Of a stretch of DNA of 64,000 nt, positions 7,539 through 15,710 are shown piece by piece (position 1 is the first letter of the stretch; the number at the start of each line of letters is the position of its first letter). The notes beneath the pieces were generated by a model that saw only the letters and a program-made list of their open reading frames with translations, ran no database searches and was not told where the DNA came from. Source of the stretch: Sphingobium nicotianae (GTDB lineage: Bacteria > Pseudomonadota > Alphaproteobacteria > Sphingomonadales > Sphingomonadaceae); the NCBI RefSeq assembly GCF_018603885.1, contig NZ_JAHGAW010000016.1, positions 1 to 64,000 of the forward strand, in the 5' to 3' direction. The position numbers and the translations under genes were made by a program.

Positions 7539-9119
7539 ATGTCAGCCAGCAACTCCTCCCATCCCGACTCCATCCTGATCGTCGATTTCGGCAGCCAGGT
7601 GACGCAGCTCATCGCCCGGCGCGTGCGCGAGGCCGGCGTCTATAGCGAGATCGCCCCGTTCACTCAGGCGCAGGCCGCGTTCGAGCGGATGAAGCCGAGC
7701 GGGATCATCCTCTCCGGATCGCCCGCCGGGGTGCCGGAGGAAGGATCGCCCCGCGCGCCGCAGAGCCTGTTCGAGGCGGGCGTGCCGGTCCTGGGCATTT
7801 GCTACGGCCAGCAGGTGATGAGCCACCAGCTCGGCGGCGAGGTGAAGCCGGGGCACGAGACCGGCGAGGGCGGCGAGTTCGGCCGCGCCTTCCTGACCGT
7901 CACCGAGGAATGCGTGCTGTTCGACGGCCTGTGGAAGGTCGGCGAGCGGCATCAGGTGTGGATGAGCCATGGCGACAAGGTGACGCGGTTCGCGCCCGGC
8001 TTCCGCATCGTCGCCATCTCGGACGGGGCGCCCTTCGCGGTGATCGCCGACGACGAGCGGCGCTTCTACGGCACCCAGTTCCATCCCGAGGTGATGCACA
8101 CGCCCGACGGCGCGCGGCTGATTGCCAATTTCGTGCGCCATGTCTGCGGCTGCGCGGGCGACTGGACGATGGCCGAGTTCCGCGCGACCAAGATCAAGGA
8201 AATTCGCGAACAGGTCGGGTCCGGGCGGGTGATCTGCGGGCTCTCGGGCGGGGTCGACAGCGCGGTCGCCGCGGTGCTGATCCACGAGGCGATCGGGCAC
8301 CAGCTCACCTGCGTCTTCGTCGATCATGGCCTGATGCGGCTGGGCGAGGCGGAGCAGGTGGTGAGCCTGTTCAAGGGCCATTACAATATCCCGCTCGTCC
8401 ATGTGGACGCGAGCGAGATGTTCCTGGGCGGGCTGGCCGGCGTCACCGATCCGGAGGCGAAGCGCAAGTTCATCGGCAAGGCGTTCATCGACCTGTTCGA
8501 GGCGGAAGCGAAGAAGATCGGCGGCGCGGATTTCCTGGCGCAGGGGACGCTCTATCCGGACGTGATCGAGAGCGTGAGCTTCACCGGCGGGCCTTCGGTG
8601 ACGATCAAGAGCCACCACAATGTCGGCGGCCTGCCCGAGCGGATGAACATGCAGCTGGTCGAGCCGTTGCGCGAGCTGTTCAAGGACGAGGTGCGCGCGC
8701 TCGGCAAGGAGCTGGGTCTGCCGGACGTGTTCGTCGGACGCCATCCCTTCCCGGGGCCCGGCCTCGCCATCCGCATCCCGGGCGAAGTGACGCAGGAGCG
8801 CTGCGACATTCTGCGCAAGGCCGACGCCATCTATCTCGAGGAGATTCGCAACGCGGGGCTCTACGACGCCATCTGGCAGGCCTTCGCGGTGCTGCTGCCG
8901 GTGCGCACGGTCGGCGTGATGGGCGACTATCGCACCTATGACAATGTGCTCGCCCTGCGCGCGGTGACGTCGACCGACGGCATGACGGCGGACATCTATC
9001 CGTTCGAGGCGGCCTTCCTCTCGGCGGTCGCGACGCGGATCATCAACGAGGTCAAGGGCATCAACCGGGTGGTCTACGATTTCACGTCCAAGCCGCCGGG
9101 GACGATCGAGTGGGAGTAG
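7539..9119 (+). CDS. guaA: GMP synthase (glutamine-hydrolysing)
   Basis: 526 residues, the usual length for GuaA, which converts XMP, glutamine and ATP to GMP. The N-terminal glutamine amidotransferase has ILSGSPAG, the nucleophile elbow GICYGQQ, and the FHPEV His-Glu pair. The ATP pyrophosphatase domain shows GLSGGVDSAV (PP-loop). The C-terminal dimerisation part has HPFPGPGLAIRI and ends KPPGTIEWE as in the family. The start at 7539 is chosen because the frame upstream crosses the repeats and guaA proteins begin shortly before ILIVDFGSQ. It appears monocistronic. Confidence 0.96.
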   Translation: MSASNSSHPDSILIVDFGSQVTQLIARRVREAGVYSEIAPFTQAQAAFERMKPSGIILSGSPAGVPEEGSPRAPQSLFEAGVPVLGICYGQQVMSHQLGGEVKPGHETGEGGEFGRAFLTVTEECVLFDGLWKVGERHQVWMSHGDKVTRFAPGFRIVAISDGAPFAVIADDERRFYGTQFHPEVMHTPDGARLIANFVRHVCGCAGDWTMAEFRATKIKEIREQVGSGRVICGLSGGVDSAVAAVLIHEAIGHQLTCVFVDHGLMRLGEAEQVVSLFKGHYNIPLVHVDASEMFLGGLAGVTDPEAKRKFIGKAFIDLFEAEAKKIGGADFLAQGTLYPDVIESVSFTGGPSVTIKSHHNVGGLPERMNMQLVEPLRELFKDEVRALGKELGLPDVFVGRHPFPGPGLAIRIPGEVTQERCDILRKADAIYLEEIRNAGLYDAIWQAFAVLLPVRTVGVMGDYRTYDNVLALRAVTSTDGMTADIYPFEAAFLSAVATRIINEVKGINRVVYDFTSKPPGTIEWE

Positions 9120-9309
9120 AGCCGCAATAGCGAGCGTCCGGGGGACGCTTGCCGGCTTTACCCGGCGCCACAAGGCGCCACGGCGCGATGTGAAATCTCC
9201 GCTCCCGATTCGCCTCGTCGCGGATCGGATTCGCCCTGCCTCCCGGACCGTTGCCGCCGTGATCGCCGCGCCCTAGCCCGAGCGTCAACGGCTCGGAGAC
9301 TGAAACATC

Positions 9310-9708
9310 ATGACATTTCGTATCGCATCGGCGCTCGGCTTCATGCTGGCGCTCGGCCTCGCCACGGCGCCGGCCCAGGCCGAGGGGATCGGCGCGGAAG
9401 CCGATTATGCGCGCGCCAATGGCGGCTGGGGGACCGAGATCGGCGCGGGCTATGCGCTTGGCATCGCTGGGTTTCGCCTCACGCCGGGCGCGGGCGTCTA
9501 TATCCGCGACGGCGACACGGATCTGTACGGCCGCATCGAAGCGACCGTCGCGCTGCCCATGACGGCGCGGATCGGCGCGGGCGTGCGCTTCAGCGCCGAT
9601 GATCCGCGCCCTTATGCGACGATCGCGATGCCACTGCTGCCCAAGGTCGCGATCAAGGCCAATGCCGGGCCGAAATATGTCTCGCTCGGCCTGACGCTGG
9701 GCTATTGA
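9310..9708 (+). CDS. Small secreted beta-rich protein
   Basis: 132 residues with a clear signal peptide (ending APAQA) and a mature part of alternating Gly-rich strands such as GWGTEIGAGYALGIAGF and LYGRIEATVALPM, ending in YVSLGLTLGY. This layout suggests a small outer-membrane beta-barrel or barrel-like periplasmic protein. The final aromatic residue fits an outer-membrane insertion signal. The family is not recognised. A hairpin at about 9130-9149 and another at 9159-9182 lie between it and guaA. Confidence 0.6.
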   Translation: MTFRIASALGFMLALGLATAPAQAEGIGAEADYARANGGWGTEIGAGYALGIAGFRLTPGAGVYIRDGDTDLYGRIEATVALPMTARIGAGVRFSADDPRPYATIAMPLLPKVAIKANAGPKYVSLGLTLGY

Positions 9709-9749
9709 TGCGGCTTGGCCCAGCCTGAGCGCGCGGGCAGAAAGGCGGG

Positions 9750-10271
9750 ATGCCGACGATCTTCAGCCATGCCCTGATCCCGCTCGCGGCCGGCGCGATC
9801 ACGGGGCGTCGGCGCGTATCGGCACGGCTTGCCATGGCCGGCGCGCTGCTGGCGATGCTGCCCGATCTCGACGTGATCGGCTTTCGCTTCGGCATCGGTT
9901 ATGCGAGCGAATGGGGCCATCGCGGCTTCACCCATTCGTTCGTCTTCGCCGCGCTGATGGCCGGGATTGTCGCCCTGTTCTGGCGGCCGGCGCGGAGTTT
10001 TCCCGCCTGGCTGTTCCTCCTCGCCTGCATCGCGTCGCATCCGCTGCTCGATATGCTCACCGACGGCGGGCAGGGCGTCATGCTGCTCTGGCCGTTCGAC
10101 ACGACGCGCTACTTCCTCCCCTGGCATCCGATCCGCGTCTCGCCGATCGGCGCGCGCTTCTTCAGCGAACGGGGATTGGAAACGGTCTGGTCGGAATTGA
10201 CCCTGATCTGGCTGCCGGCCGCGATGATCGCCGGGATGTCGTTCATGCTGCGAGTGCGAAGGCTTCCTTGA
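9750..10271 (+). CDS. YdjM/DUF457-type membrane-bound metal-dependent hydrolase
   Basis: 173 residues with about four membrane helices. The signature histidines and aspartates of the family are all visible: FSHAL near the N-terminus, LPDLD, WGHRGFTHS and ASHPLLDMLTDGG. Family members are integral membrane proteins linked to lipid or stress functions; E. coli YdjM is LexA-regulated. The substrate is unknown. An AAGGCGGG stretch directly precedes the ATG. Confidence 0.8.
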   Translation: MPTIFSHALIPLAAGAITGRRRVSARLAMAGALLAMLPDLDVIGFRFGIGYASEWGHRGFTHSFVFAALMAGIVALFWRPARSFPAWLFLLACIASHPLLDMLTDGGQGVMLLWPFDTTRYFLPWHPIRVSPIGARFFSERGLETVWSELTLIWLPAAMIAGMSFMLRVRRLP

Positions 10272-10381
10272 AACCTGTTCTTCGGTTAGGCTCGGCGGCG
10301 CGCCCCTGGCCGTGGCGCGGTTTCAACGAGAAAAGGTCGCATGCATCCCGACGGTCCAGTCCACCGGTGCAGGAGTCTCGC

Positions 10382-11179
10382 ATGAATTTTCGGAAGTTGA
10401 AGGGAAAAATCGCCGCGCGCCTGCCGCAGCGGCTGGTCAAGCCGGTGTGGCGCAGCGCGGACGAATATGCGTTCAAAGGGCCAGGCAGCGTCCGCGAGGA
10501 CATCGAGCGCAAATATGGCTGGTCGGGCGATCTGCTCGACATCTTCGTCAGCAATCCGGACAATATCGTCCATAAATGGCATCATTATCTGCCGCTCTAC
10601 GATCGCTATCTCTCGCGCTTCCGGGCGGAGAATCGCGGCGACACGCCGCTCCGCTTTCTCGAGATCGGCGTGAGCAAGGGCGGCAGCCTGCAGATCTGGC
10701 GGCGCTATTTCGGGCCGGATGCGATCATCTTCGGGATCGACATCAATGAGGATTGCCGCCGGTTCGACGGACAGGCGGGGCAGGTGCGGATCGGGTCGCA
10801 GGACGATCCCAAATTCCTCGCCGACGTCGTCGCGGAAATGGGTGGGGTCGATGTCGTGCTCGATGACGGCAGTCACGTCATGAAGCATATCCGCACCTCG
10901 CTCGACTGCCTGTTTCCGCATGTGAGCGAGGGCGGTCTCTACATGATCGAGGATCTCCACACGGCTTACTGGAAGATGCACGGCGGCGGCTATTGGACAC
11001 CGCAGAATTTCTTCCGCTTCGTGGGCGAGCTCATGGACGACATGCACCACTGGTATCATGACGAGGGCATGCAGCATCCCCAGATCAGCAACGCCTGTCC
11101 CGGCATCCACATTCATGACAGCATCGTCGTGCTGGAGAAGGCCGCCGTCCACGCGCCCGCCAGTTCGCGAATTGCATGA
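10382..11179 (+). CDS. CmcI-like SAM-dependent methyltransferase
   Basis: A 265-residue protein of the class I methyltransferase fold close to CmcI/rhamnosyl O-methyltransferase enzymes. The SAM-binding start is LRFLEIGVSKGGSLQIW, the acidic loop at the next strand is IFGIDIN, and the metal-site-like DDGSH lies at about residue 160, followed by GGLYMIEDLHTAYW. Such enzymes methylate sugar or polyketide hydroxyls. The ATG at 10382 follows AGGAG by 5 bases and was preferred over longer open frame. Its last 4 bases overlap the AlkD-like gene, so the two are probably cotranscribed. Confidence 0.75.
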   Translation: MNFRKLKGKIAARLPQRLVKPVWRSADEYAFKGPGSVREDIERKYGWSGDLLDIFVSNPDNIVHKWHHYLPLYDRYLSRFRAENRGDTPLRFLEIGVSKGGSLQIWRRYFGPDAIIFGIDINEDCRRFDGQAGQVRIGSQDDPKFLADVVAEMGGVDVVLDDGSHVMKHIRTSLDCLFPHVSEGGLYMIEDLHTAYWKMHGGGYWTPQNFFRFVGELMDDMHHWYHDEGMQHPQISNACPGIHIHDSIVVLEKAAVHAPASSRIA

Positions 11180-11877
11180 CGGCTTTGCGAGCACGGGTTC
11201 TGGAAGCACTGTCGGCGATCGCCGAGCCCGCGCGGGCGCCGGCGATGCAGGCCTATATGAAGTCGGCCATGCCTTATCTGGGCGTCCCGGCCGTGCCACT
11301 GGCGGCGGTGTGCAAGGCGGTGTTCGCGGACCTCGCCTATGCCGATAGCGCGGCCTGGCAGGCCGATGTGCTGGCGCTCTGGCGCGGCGCGAAAGTCCGC
11401 GAGGAGCGCTATGCGGCGATCGCGCTGACCGGGATCCGCGCCGCGCGCGGGTTCCAGCGGATGGATGCGCTCGGCATGTATGAGGAGATGATCGTCACCG
11501 GCGCCTGGTGGGACTATGTCGATACGATCGCCGGGCAGCGATTGCTCGCGATCCTCCGGGCCGAGCCGGTGGCGATGAAGGCGGCGATGCTGGACTGGGC
11601 GGTCGACCCGGATATGTGGAAGCGACGCAGCGCGATTCTCTGCCAGCTTGGCGCCAAAAGCGCGACCGATCTCGATCTGCTGGAAGCCTGCATCGCGCCC
11701 TCGCTGGATTCGAAGGAATTTTTCCTCCGCAAGGCGATCGGCTGGGCGCTGCGGCAATATGCCCGCACCGATCCGGCCTGGGTCGCGGCGTATGTCGCGC
11801 GGCACGAGGCGCAGCTGAGCGGACTGAGCAAGCGCGAGGCATTGAAGCATATCGGCGCGGCCAAGTCCGCCGCCTGA
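11176..11877 (+). CDS. DNA alkylation repair enzyme (AlkD-like)
   Basis: 233 residues, entirely helical HEAT-like repeats. Matches to the AlkD family include MKSAMPYLGVPAVPL near the N-terminus (the usual MR..F.F.GV motif), YEEMIVTGAWWDYVDTIA and KRRSAILCQL, ending DSKEFFLRKAIGWALRQYA. These glycosylases remove positively charged alkylated bases such as 3- and 7-methylpurines. The WWDYVD and KAIGWALRQY motifs hold the catalytic Trp and Asp of the family. It overlaps the methyltransferase gene by 4 bases (ATGA). Confidence 0.88.
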   Translation: MTALRARVLEALSAIAEPARAPAMQAYMKSAMPYLGVPAVPLAAVCKAVFADLAYADSAAWQADVLALWRGAKVREERYAAIALTGIRAARGFQRMDALGMYEEMIVTGAWWDYVDTIAGQRLLAILRAEPVAMKAAMLDWAVDPDMWKRRSAILCQLGAKSATDLDLLEACIAPSLDSKEFFLRKAIGWALRQYARTDPAWVAAYVARHEAQLSGLSKREALKHIGAAKSAA

Positions 11878-11930
11878 TCTCGCGCCGATGCGAGCCGGGA
11901 TGGCCGGAGGCTCCCTGCCGCCCATCACAA

Positions 11931-11962
11931 TGAAAAACGGCGCCCGACAAGGGGCGCCGTCT
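11931..11962 (-). terminator. Intrinsic terminator for sciP
   Basis: A GC-rich stem (ACGGCGCCC / GGGCGCCGT) is followed by a run of T when read on the minus strand. It therefore ends transcripts coming leftwards from sciP and also separates it from the convergent AlkD-like gene. Confidence 0.75.
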
Positions 11963-11979
11963 TCGGTCGCTGGCAAGGT

Positions 11980-12010
11980 TCGGGGCGGGCTACCGCAGAA
12001 GCCCGCCCCG
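11980..12010. terminator. GC-rich hairpin between convergent genes
   Basis: A 10-bp perfect stem (GGGGCGGGCT / AGCCCGCCCC) with an 8-base loop. It has no T run on either side, so it may assist termination or protect the sciP mRNA 3' end. Confidence 0.45.
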
Positions 12011-12024
12011 GTCTTGCTGGGTGA

Positions 12025-12324
12025 TCAATAGCGCTGCTGGCGCTCGTAAAGCGATTTATAGTGCTGGATGCGTGTGACCCGCAGCCCGGGCATGCCCGAC
12101 CGATCGACCGCGCGCTGCCAGCCGGCAAACTCCTCGAGCGTCAGCGCATAGCGCTCGCAAGCCTCATCGACGGTCAGCAGGCCGCCATTGACGGCCGCGA
12201 CGACTTCCGCCTTGCGGCGCACGACCCAGCGGGTGGTGCCGGGCGCGGGAAGCGACTCGATCGTCAACGGCTCCCCGAGGGGTCCGACGACTTGAGAGGG
12301 GCGAATCTTCTGGTTCTCGATCAT
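12025..12324 (-). CDS. sciP: CtrA inhibitor SciP (DUF1153)
   Basis: 99 residues with the family signatures VVGPLGEPLTIESLP, TTRWVVRRKAEVVAAV and the helix-turn-helix section TVDEACERYALTLEEFAGWQ, ending RVTRIQHYKSL. SciP is a small DNA-binding protein that restrains CtrA-dependent transcription in the alphaproteobacterial cell cycle. The ATG at 12324 has a GAGGA ribosome-binding site 7 bases upstream, better than the in-frame ATG at 12336. The upstream region 12325-12403 probably carries its promoter. Confidence 0.92.
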   Translation of the reverse strand: MIENQKIRPSQVVGPLGEPLTIESLPAPGTTRWVVRRKAEVVAAVNGGLLTVDEACERYALTLEEFAGWQRAVDRSGMPGLRVTRIQHYKSLYERQQRY

Positions 12325-12403
12325 TTTTGTCCTCATTCACCGATGGGATCGGCTTCACACGATCTTTGTATGCTGGTGGTGACAGCGAAGGTTTGCTCCT
12401 TGG

Positions 12404-12772
12404 CTAAGTCCCAAGGTAAACTGCGCTTTCACCATCCGTCCCCATCGCCAATTGTGTCGCCACCGCCGCGTTGAACGATCCCGCCGCTCGCTTGAGAGCG
12501 GCCGGATGCGTCTTCGAAGCGAAGATCAGGGCCATCCGGCCCGCCTCGTCCCCGCTCACGACCGGAAGGTCGCGATCGCGGACGAGCCGGACGGTTGTTC
12601 CCGTCGCCTGGCGCGCTGCGTGGACAGCGAGCAGCAGATGCAGGTCCGGAATCCGGGTGCCGCGTCCGCCTGCCAGATTAAGGGGCAGTCCCTGATCATC
12701 GAATGGCGCATTCATGCCCATGGCCATGCTGATATCGGACAAAGGATAAGTCGGCGTAAAAGCCGCGGTCAT
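12404..12772 (-). CDS. Hypothetical protein, 122 residues
   Basis: A soluble protein with GGRGTRIPDLHLLLAVHAARQ, followed by VRLVRDRDLPVVSGDEAGRMALIF. No transmembrane or signal segment is visible and no family is recognised. An internal ATG 14 codons in could be the true start. It lies on the same strand as sciP, 79 bases upstream, so the two might share a transcript. Confidence 0.5.
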   Translation of the reverse strand: MTAAFTPTYPLSDISMAMGMNAPFDDQGLPLNLAGGRGTRIPDLHLLLAVHAARQATGTTVRLVRDRDLPVVSGDEAGRMALIFASKTHPAALKRAAGSFNAAVATQLAMGTDGESAVYLGT

Positions 12773-12806
12773 CCCTTGTTAGGGCGGGTTAACGGCGGGG
12801 CCTGAA

Positions 12807-12846
12807 ATCTGTCCCAGGATGTGCCAATCTGTCCCAGGATGGGCGT
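12807..12846. repeat. Short tandem duplication upstream of mnmA
   Basis: Two adjacent near-identical 20-base units each containing AATCTGTCCCAGGATG. They lie in the probable promoter or leader region of mnmA. Confidence 0.6.
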
Positions 12847-12887
12847 TTTGCTGGCCGGGCGAGCCGCCAGTCCCTATATGGCCGGCG

Positions 12888-13994
12888 ATGGACGATCTTT
12901 TTCAACTCGGCGCAAATCTTTCCGGCAAGCGGATCGTGGTCGCCATGTCCGGCGGAGTCGACTCGAGCGTGGTGGCCGCTCTGGCCGCGCGCACGGGCGC
13001 CGAGACGATCGGCGTAACGCTCCAGCTCTACGATCATGGCGCGGCGGTCGGGCGGACGGGAAGCTGCTGCGCGGGGCAGGATATTCGCGATGCGCGCGCG
13101 GTCGCCGACCGGCTGGGGATCGCACACTATGTCTTTGATTATGAAAGCCGTTTCCGAGACTCGGTGATGGAGCGCTTCGCCGACGAATATCTGGCCGGGC
13201 GCACGCCGATTCCCTGCGTCCGCTGCAATATGGGCGTCAAGTTCACCGATCTGTTCGCGCTGGCGCGCGATCTGGCGGCGGACTGCCTCGCGACCGGCCA
13301 TTATGTGCGACGGGTGATGGGAGCACAGAACGCGGAGCTGCACCGCGCGATCGATCCGGCGCGCGACCAGAGCTACTTCCTGTTCGCGACGACGCAGCCG
13401 CAGCTCGACTATCTGCGCTTCCCGCTCGGCGGCATGGAGAAGCCCGCCGTGCGCGCGATCGCGGCGGAGCTCGGCCTCGGCGTCGCGCTCAAGCCGGACA
13501 GCCAGGACATCTGCTTCGTGCCCGACGGCGACTATGCGCGGGTCGTGCGCAAGCTGCGGCCGGACGCGGACGATGCCGGCGAAATCGTCCATGTCGACGG
13601 GCGCGTGCTCGGTCCGCACAAGGGCCTCATCCATTATACGGTCGGCCAGCGCCGGGGGCTGGAGATCGGGGGGCAGGCCGAGCCGCTCTATGTGGTACGG
13701 CTGGAGGCGGACGCGAAGCGGGTGATCGTCGGGCCGAAGGCGGCGCTCGCCGTGCGCGGCGCGCGGCTGGAGGAGATCAACTGGCTGGGCGGCGATCATG
13801 CCGGGCCGCTCACGGCCAAGGTGCGCTCGATGGCGCGGCCGGTGCCGGCACGGCTCGAGGGCGAGCGGCTGGTTTTCGACGCGCCGGAATATGGCGTCGC
13901 GCCGGGACAGGCGGCAGTGCTGTATGCGGGCGACCGGGTGCTCGGCGGCGGCTGGATCGCCGAGACGCAAAGCGCGGAGCTGGTGGCGGGGTAA
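12888..13994 (+). CDS. mnmA: tRNA-specific 2-thiouridylase MnmA
   Basis: 368 residues, normal length. The enzyme thiolates U34 of tRNA Lys, Glu and Gln at the wobble position. The PP-loop is VVAMSGGVDSSV near residue 20. The two catalytic cysteines are seen in TPIPCVRCNMGVKF and in KPDSQDICFVPDGDY. DQSYFLFATT and HYTVGQRRGLEIGG are further family motifs. The start at 12888 (ATGGACGAT) is preferred because the open frame before it crosses the tandem duplication. Confidence 0.95.
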   Translation: MDDLFQLGANLSGKRIVVAMSGGVDSSVVAALAARTGAETIGVTLQLYDHGAAVGRTGSCCAGQDIRDARAVADRLGIAHYVFDYESRFRDSVMERFADEYLAGRTPIPCVRCNMGVKFTDLFALARDLAADCLATGHYVRRVMGAQNAELHRAIDPARDQSYFLFATTQPQLDYLRFPLGGMEKPAVRAIAAELGLGVALKPDSQDICFVPDGDYARVVRKLRPDADDAGEIVHVDGRVLGPHKGLIHYTVGQRRGLEIGGQAEPLYVVRLEADAKRVIVGPKAALAVRGARLEEINWLGGDHAGPLTAKVRSMARPVPARLEGERLVFDAPEYGVAPGQAAVLYAGDRVLGGGWIAETQSAELVAG

Positions 13995-14002
13995 GACCCG
14001 GG

Positions 14003-14584
14003 TCAGACGATGGCGGACCGGATCGCCTCGGCGAAGGCCGCCATTCTCATGAGGTCCCGAATGAGCAGATCGCGCAGCCCGCGCGGCATTTCCATCTGAA
14101 CGCCCTGGTCCCGCCTGCCGCGATTGCAGATGTTGCGGGGATCAAGCGCGGAGAAGAGGCGTCCCGGATTGCGCGCTTCGAATCCGGCCCGCTCCAGTTG
14201 CGCCTGGATCCGGTCCCGATTCTCCAGATCGAGCCCGCCGAGCCAGACGGCCTCCGGATCATCGCGGTTGCGGCGGCCATGGACGGAGACGATCCTGTCG
14301 GCCTTCGCGGCCAGGGCGAGCGCGCCGGGCTCGTCGAAGTTGCGGGACGTGATGTGAAGCTCGCGATGTCGCCGCTCCTCGCGCAATCCCTCGAACAGAT
14401 AGAGCGACAGATCCTCTCCGGCGATGGCGCTTGCGACGGCGGAGGTGCTGGGTTCGATATAGCCGCCATGCGGCGCGAGGATCAGCACATCCTCCCGGCG
14501 CGCGAAGGCGCTGATGCGATAGTCCGTTCCCTCGACTTCCTGCGCGGCGAGCTGCGCGAAGCTTTCGTACCGGTCCTCGATCAT
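14003..14584 (-). CDS. Poly-gamma-glutamate hydrolase family protein
   Basis: 193 residues matching the phage-type poly-gamma-glutamate hydrolase family (PghP-like zinc peptidases). Visible marks are ILAPHGGYIEPSTS, which carries the metal-binding His and Glu, and LHITSRNFDEP, and VSVHGRRNRDDPEAVWLGGLD. The protein would cleave gamma-glutamyl polymers. ATG at 14584 overlaps the stop of the upstream gene by 4 bases (ATGA), which decides the start and shows translational coupling. Confidence 0.75.
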   Translation of the reverse strand: MIEDRYESFAQLAAQEVEGTDYRISAFARREDVLILAPHGGYIEPSTSAVASAIAGEDLSLYLFEGLREERRHRELHITSRNFDEPGALALAAKADRIVSVHGRRNRDDPEAVWLGGLDLENRDRIQAQLERAGFEARNPGRLFSALDPRNICNRGRRDQGVQMEMPRGLRDLLIRDLMRMAAFAEAIRSAIV

Positions 14585-15477
14585 TCCTTGCGCGGTACCT
14601 CGTCCGAGCTCGTCCAGTTGCGCGATGTCGCCAGCGGCAACGGCTTGAAGAAGGCGAGGATGGAATGGATCTGGCCGCCCCAGATCTTGAAAGCCTCGAA
14701 GGTCACCAGCGCATTGCCCGGTCCATAGCTGTCCGTATAGCCGAAGTTCATCCACAGCACGACGACGCCATTCTCCTCATCGACCGCCGCGACATTGGCG
14801 ATGATCGAGGGGTGGAGCATGATGTGCTGGGCATACATGCCGCAATCCGCCCGTCCGCAGCCGGCGCCCGCCGTGATCACGCCATTCTCGACGCGATAGG
14901 TTTCCGGGGCGAATTTGGTGCCGCCATCGGTGAAATTGCCGATGCGCAATCCCTCGGGATAGCCAAGCGCGACCTTGATCATCTCGGCGCGGCTCATCTT
15001 CCTGCCGGCGAGGATGGGCGTGTTCATCCCCTTGATCGGCGCGCCGAGTTCGGTCGGCTGGAAGCGCCCGTCGGTCGTGACGCGCTGCACCAGCGTCTCG
15101 ATGCCGGCGATCTTGCTATCCTTGACATGCAGCAGCACCGAATAGAGCGCCTGCGTCTTGTCTTCCCAGAGCTGCACATGGGCAACGGCAGTCTGGCGGG
15201 TCGTGTCGAGATAATCCTGGCGGAAGCCGCCCCTGGCGGTGACGGTCTTCCACAGGCCCTCGCCGAGCTTCAGGTCCTTCGAATCCTCGGTGAAGCGGAC
15301 GCTGGGTGCGAGCGGCAGCCTGGAAGGGTCATGGGCGACGAGTGCGTCGACATATTGGGTGAGCAGCGCGGTGAGGCAGGCGCGATCGCATTGCTGCGCG
15401 GCCGCGGGGCTGGCGAGGGCGGCGAAGGCGAAAAGCGCGACGACGCGCGCGAGGATGGCATGACCTTTATGACGCAC
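14581..15477 (-). CDS. Secreted hypothetical protein (possible NTF2-like N-terminal part)
   Basis: 298 residues with a signal peptide (VALFAFAALASPAAAQ). The section LLTQYVDALVAHDPSRLPLAPSVRFTED resembles the opening of SnoaL/NTF2-like domains in which small substrates bind. Cysteines at CDRAC and CGRADCG could form disulfides. The function is unknown. A GTG start at 15477 is chosen because GGGAGAGG lies just upstream and a signal peptide follows. It is coupled to the poly-gamma-glutamate-hydrolase-like gene by a 4-base overlap. Confidence 0.6.
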   Translation of the reverse strand: MRHKGHAILARVVALFAFAALASPAAAQQCDRACLTALLTQYVDALVAHDPSRLPLAPSVRFTEDSKDLKLGEGLWKTVTARGGFRQDYLDTTRQTAVAHVQLWEDKTQALYSVLLHVKDSKIAGIETLVQRVTTDGRFQPTELGAPIKGMNTPILAGRKMSRAEMIKVALGYPEGLRIGNFTDGGTKFAPETYRVENGVITAGAGCGRADCGMYAQHIMLHPSIIANVAAVDEENGVVVLWMNFGYTDSYGPGNALVTFEAFKIWGGQIHSILAFFKPLPLATSRNWTSSDEVPRKE

Positions 15478-15602
15478 GGACCTCTCCCTGATGTCTGGCC
15501 GGACTCGCGGCTCGGGCGAAGAGTGGGGAGGAGGCCGCATATCGTCAAGCGGCGGCGGGTGGGCGCGAGGCGACGGTCAAGAAAAAGCGCCGCTGAAATT
15601 CC

Positions 15603-15682
15603 CTTCCGTTCGTGTCGAGCGAAGTCGAGACACGCAAGGACAGCGCTGACCGTGTCTCGACTTCGCTCGACACGAACGGAAG
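15603..15682. repeat. Perfect inverted repeat with 32-bp arms
   Basis: Arms 15603-15634 and 15651-15682 are exact reverse complements (CTTCCGTTCGTGTCGAGCGA... / ...TCGCTCGACACGAACGGAAG) around a 16-base loop. It lies between two minus-strand genes. Such palindromes occur in many copies in sphingomonad genomes and can act as terminators or mobile repeats. Confidence 0.85.
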
Positions 15683-15710
15683 GACTTATGCCGCCGGCGC
15701 GCGCAGGCGC

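Noticed and set aside
7542..9173. 543-codon minus-strand frame opposite guaA
   Set aside because: Composition is typical of a high-GC shadow, while guaA on the plus strand is unmistakable.
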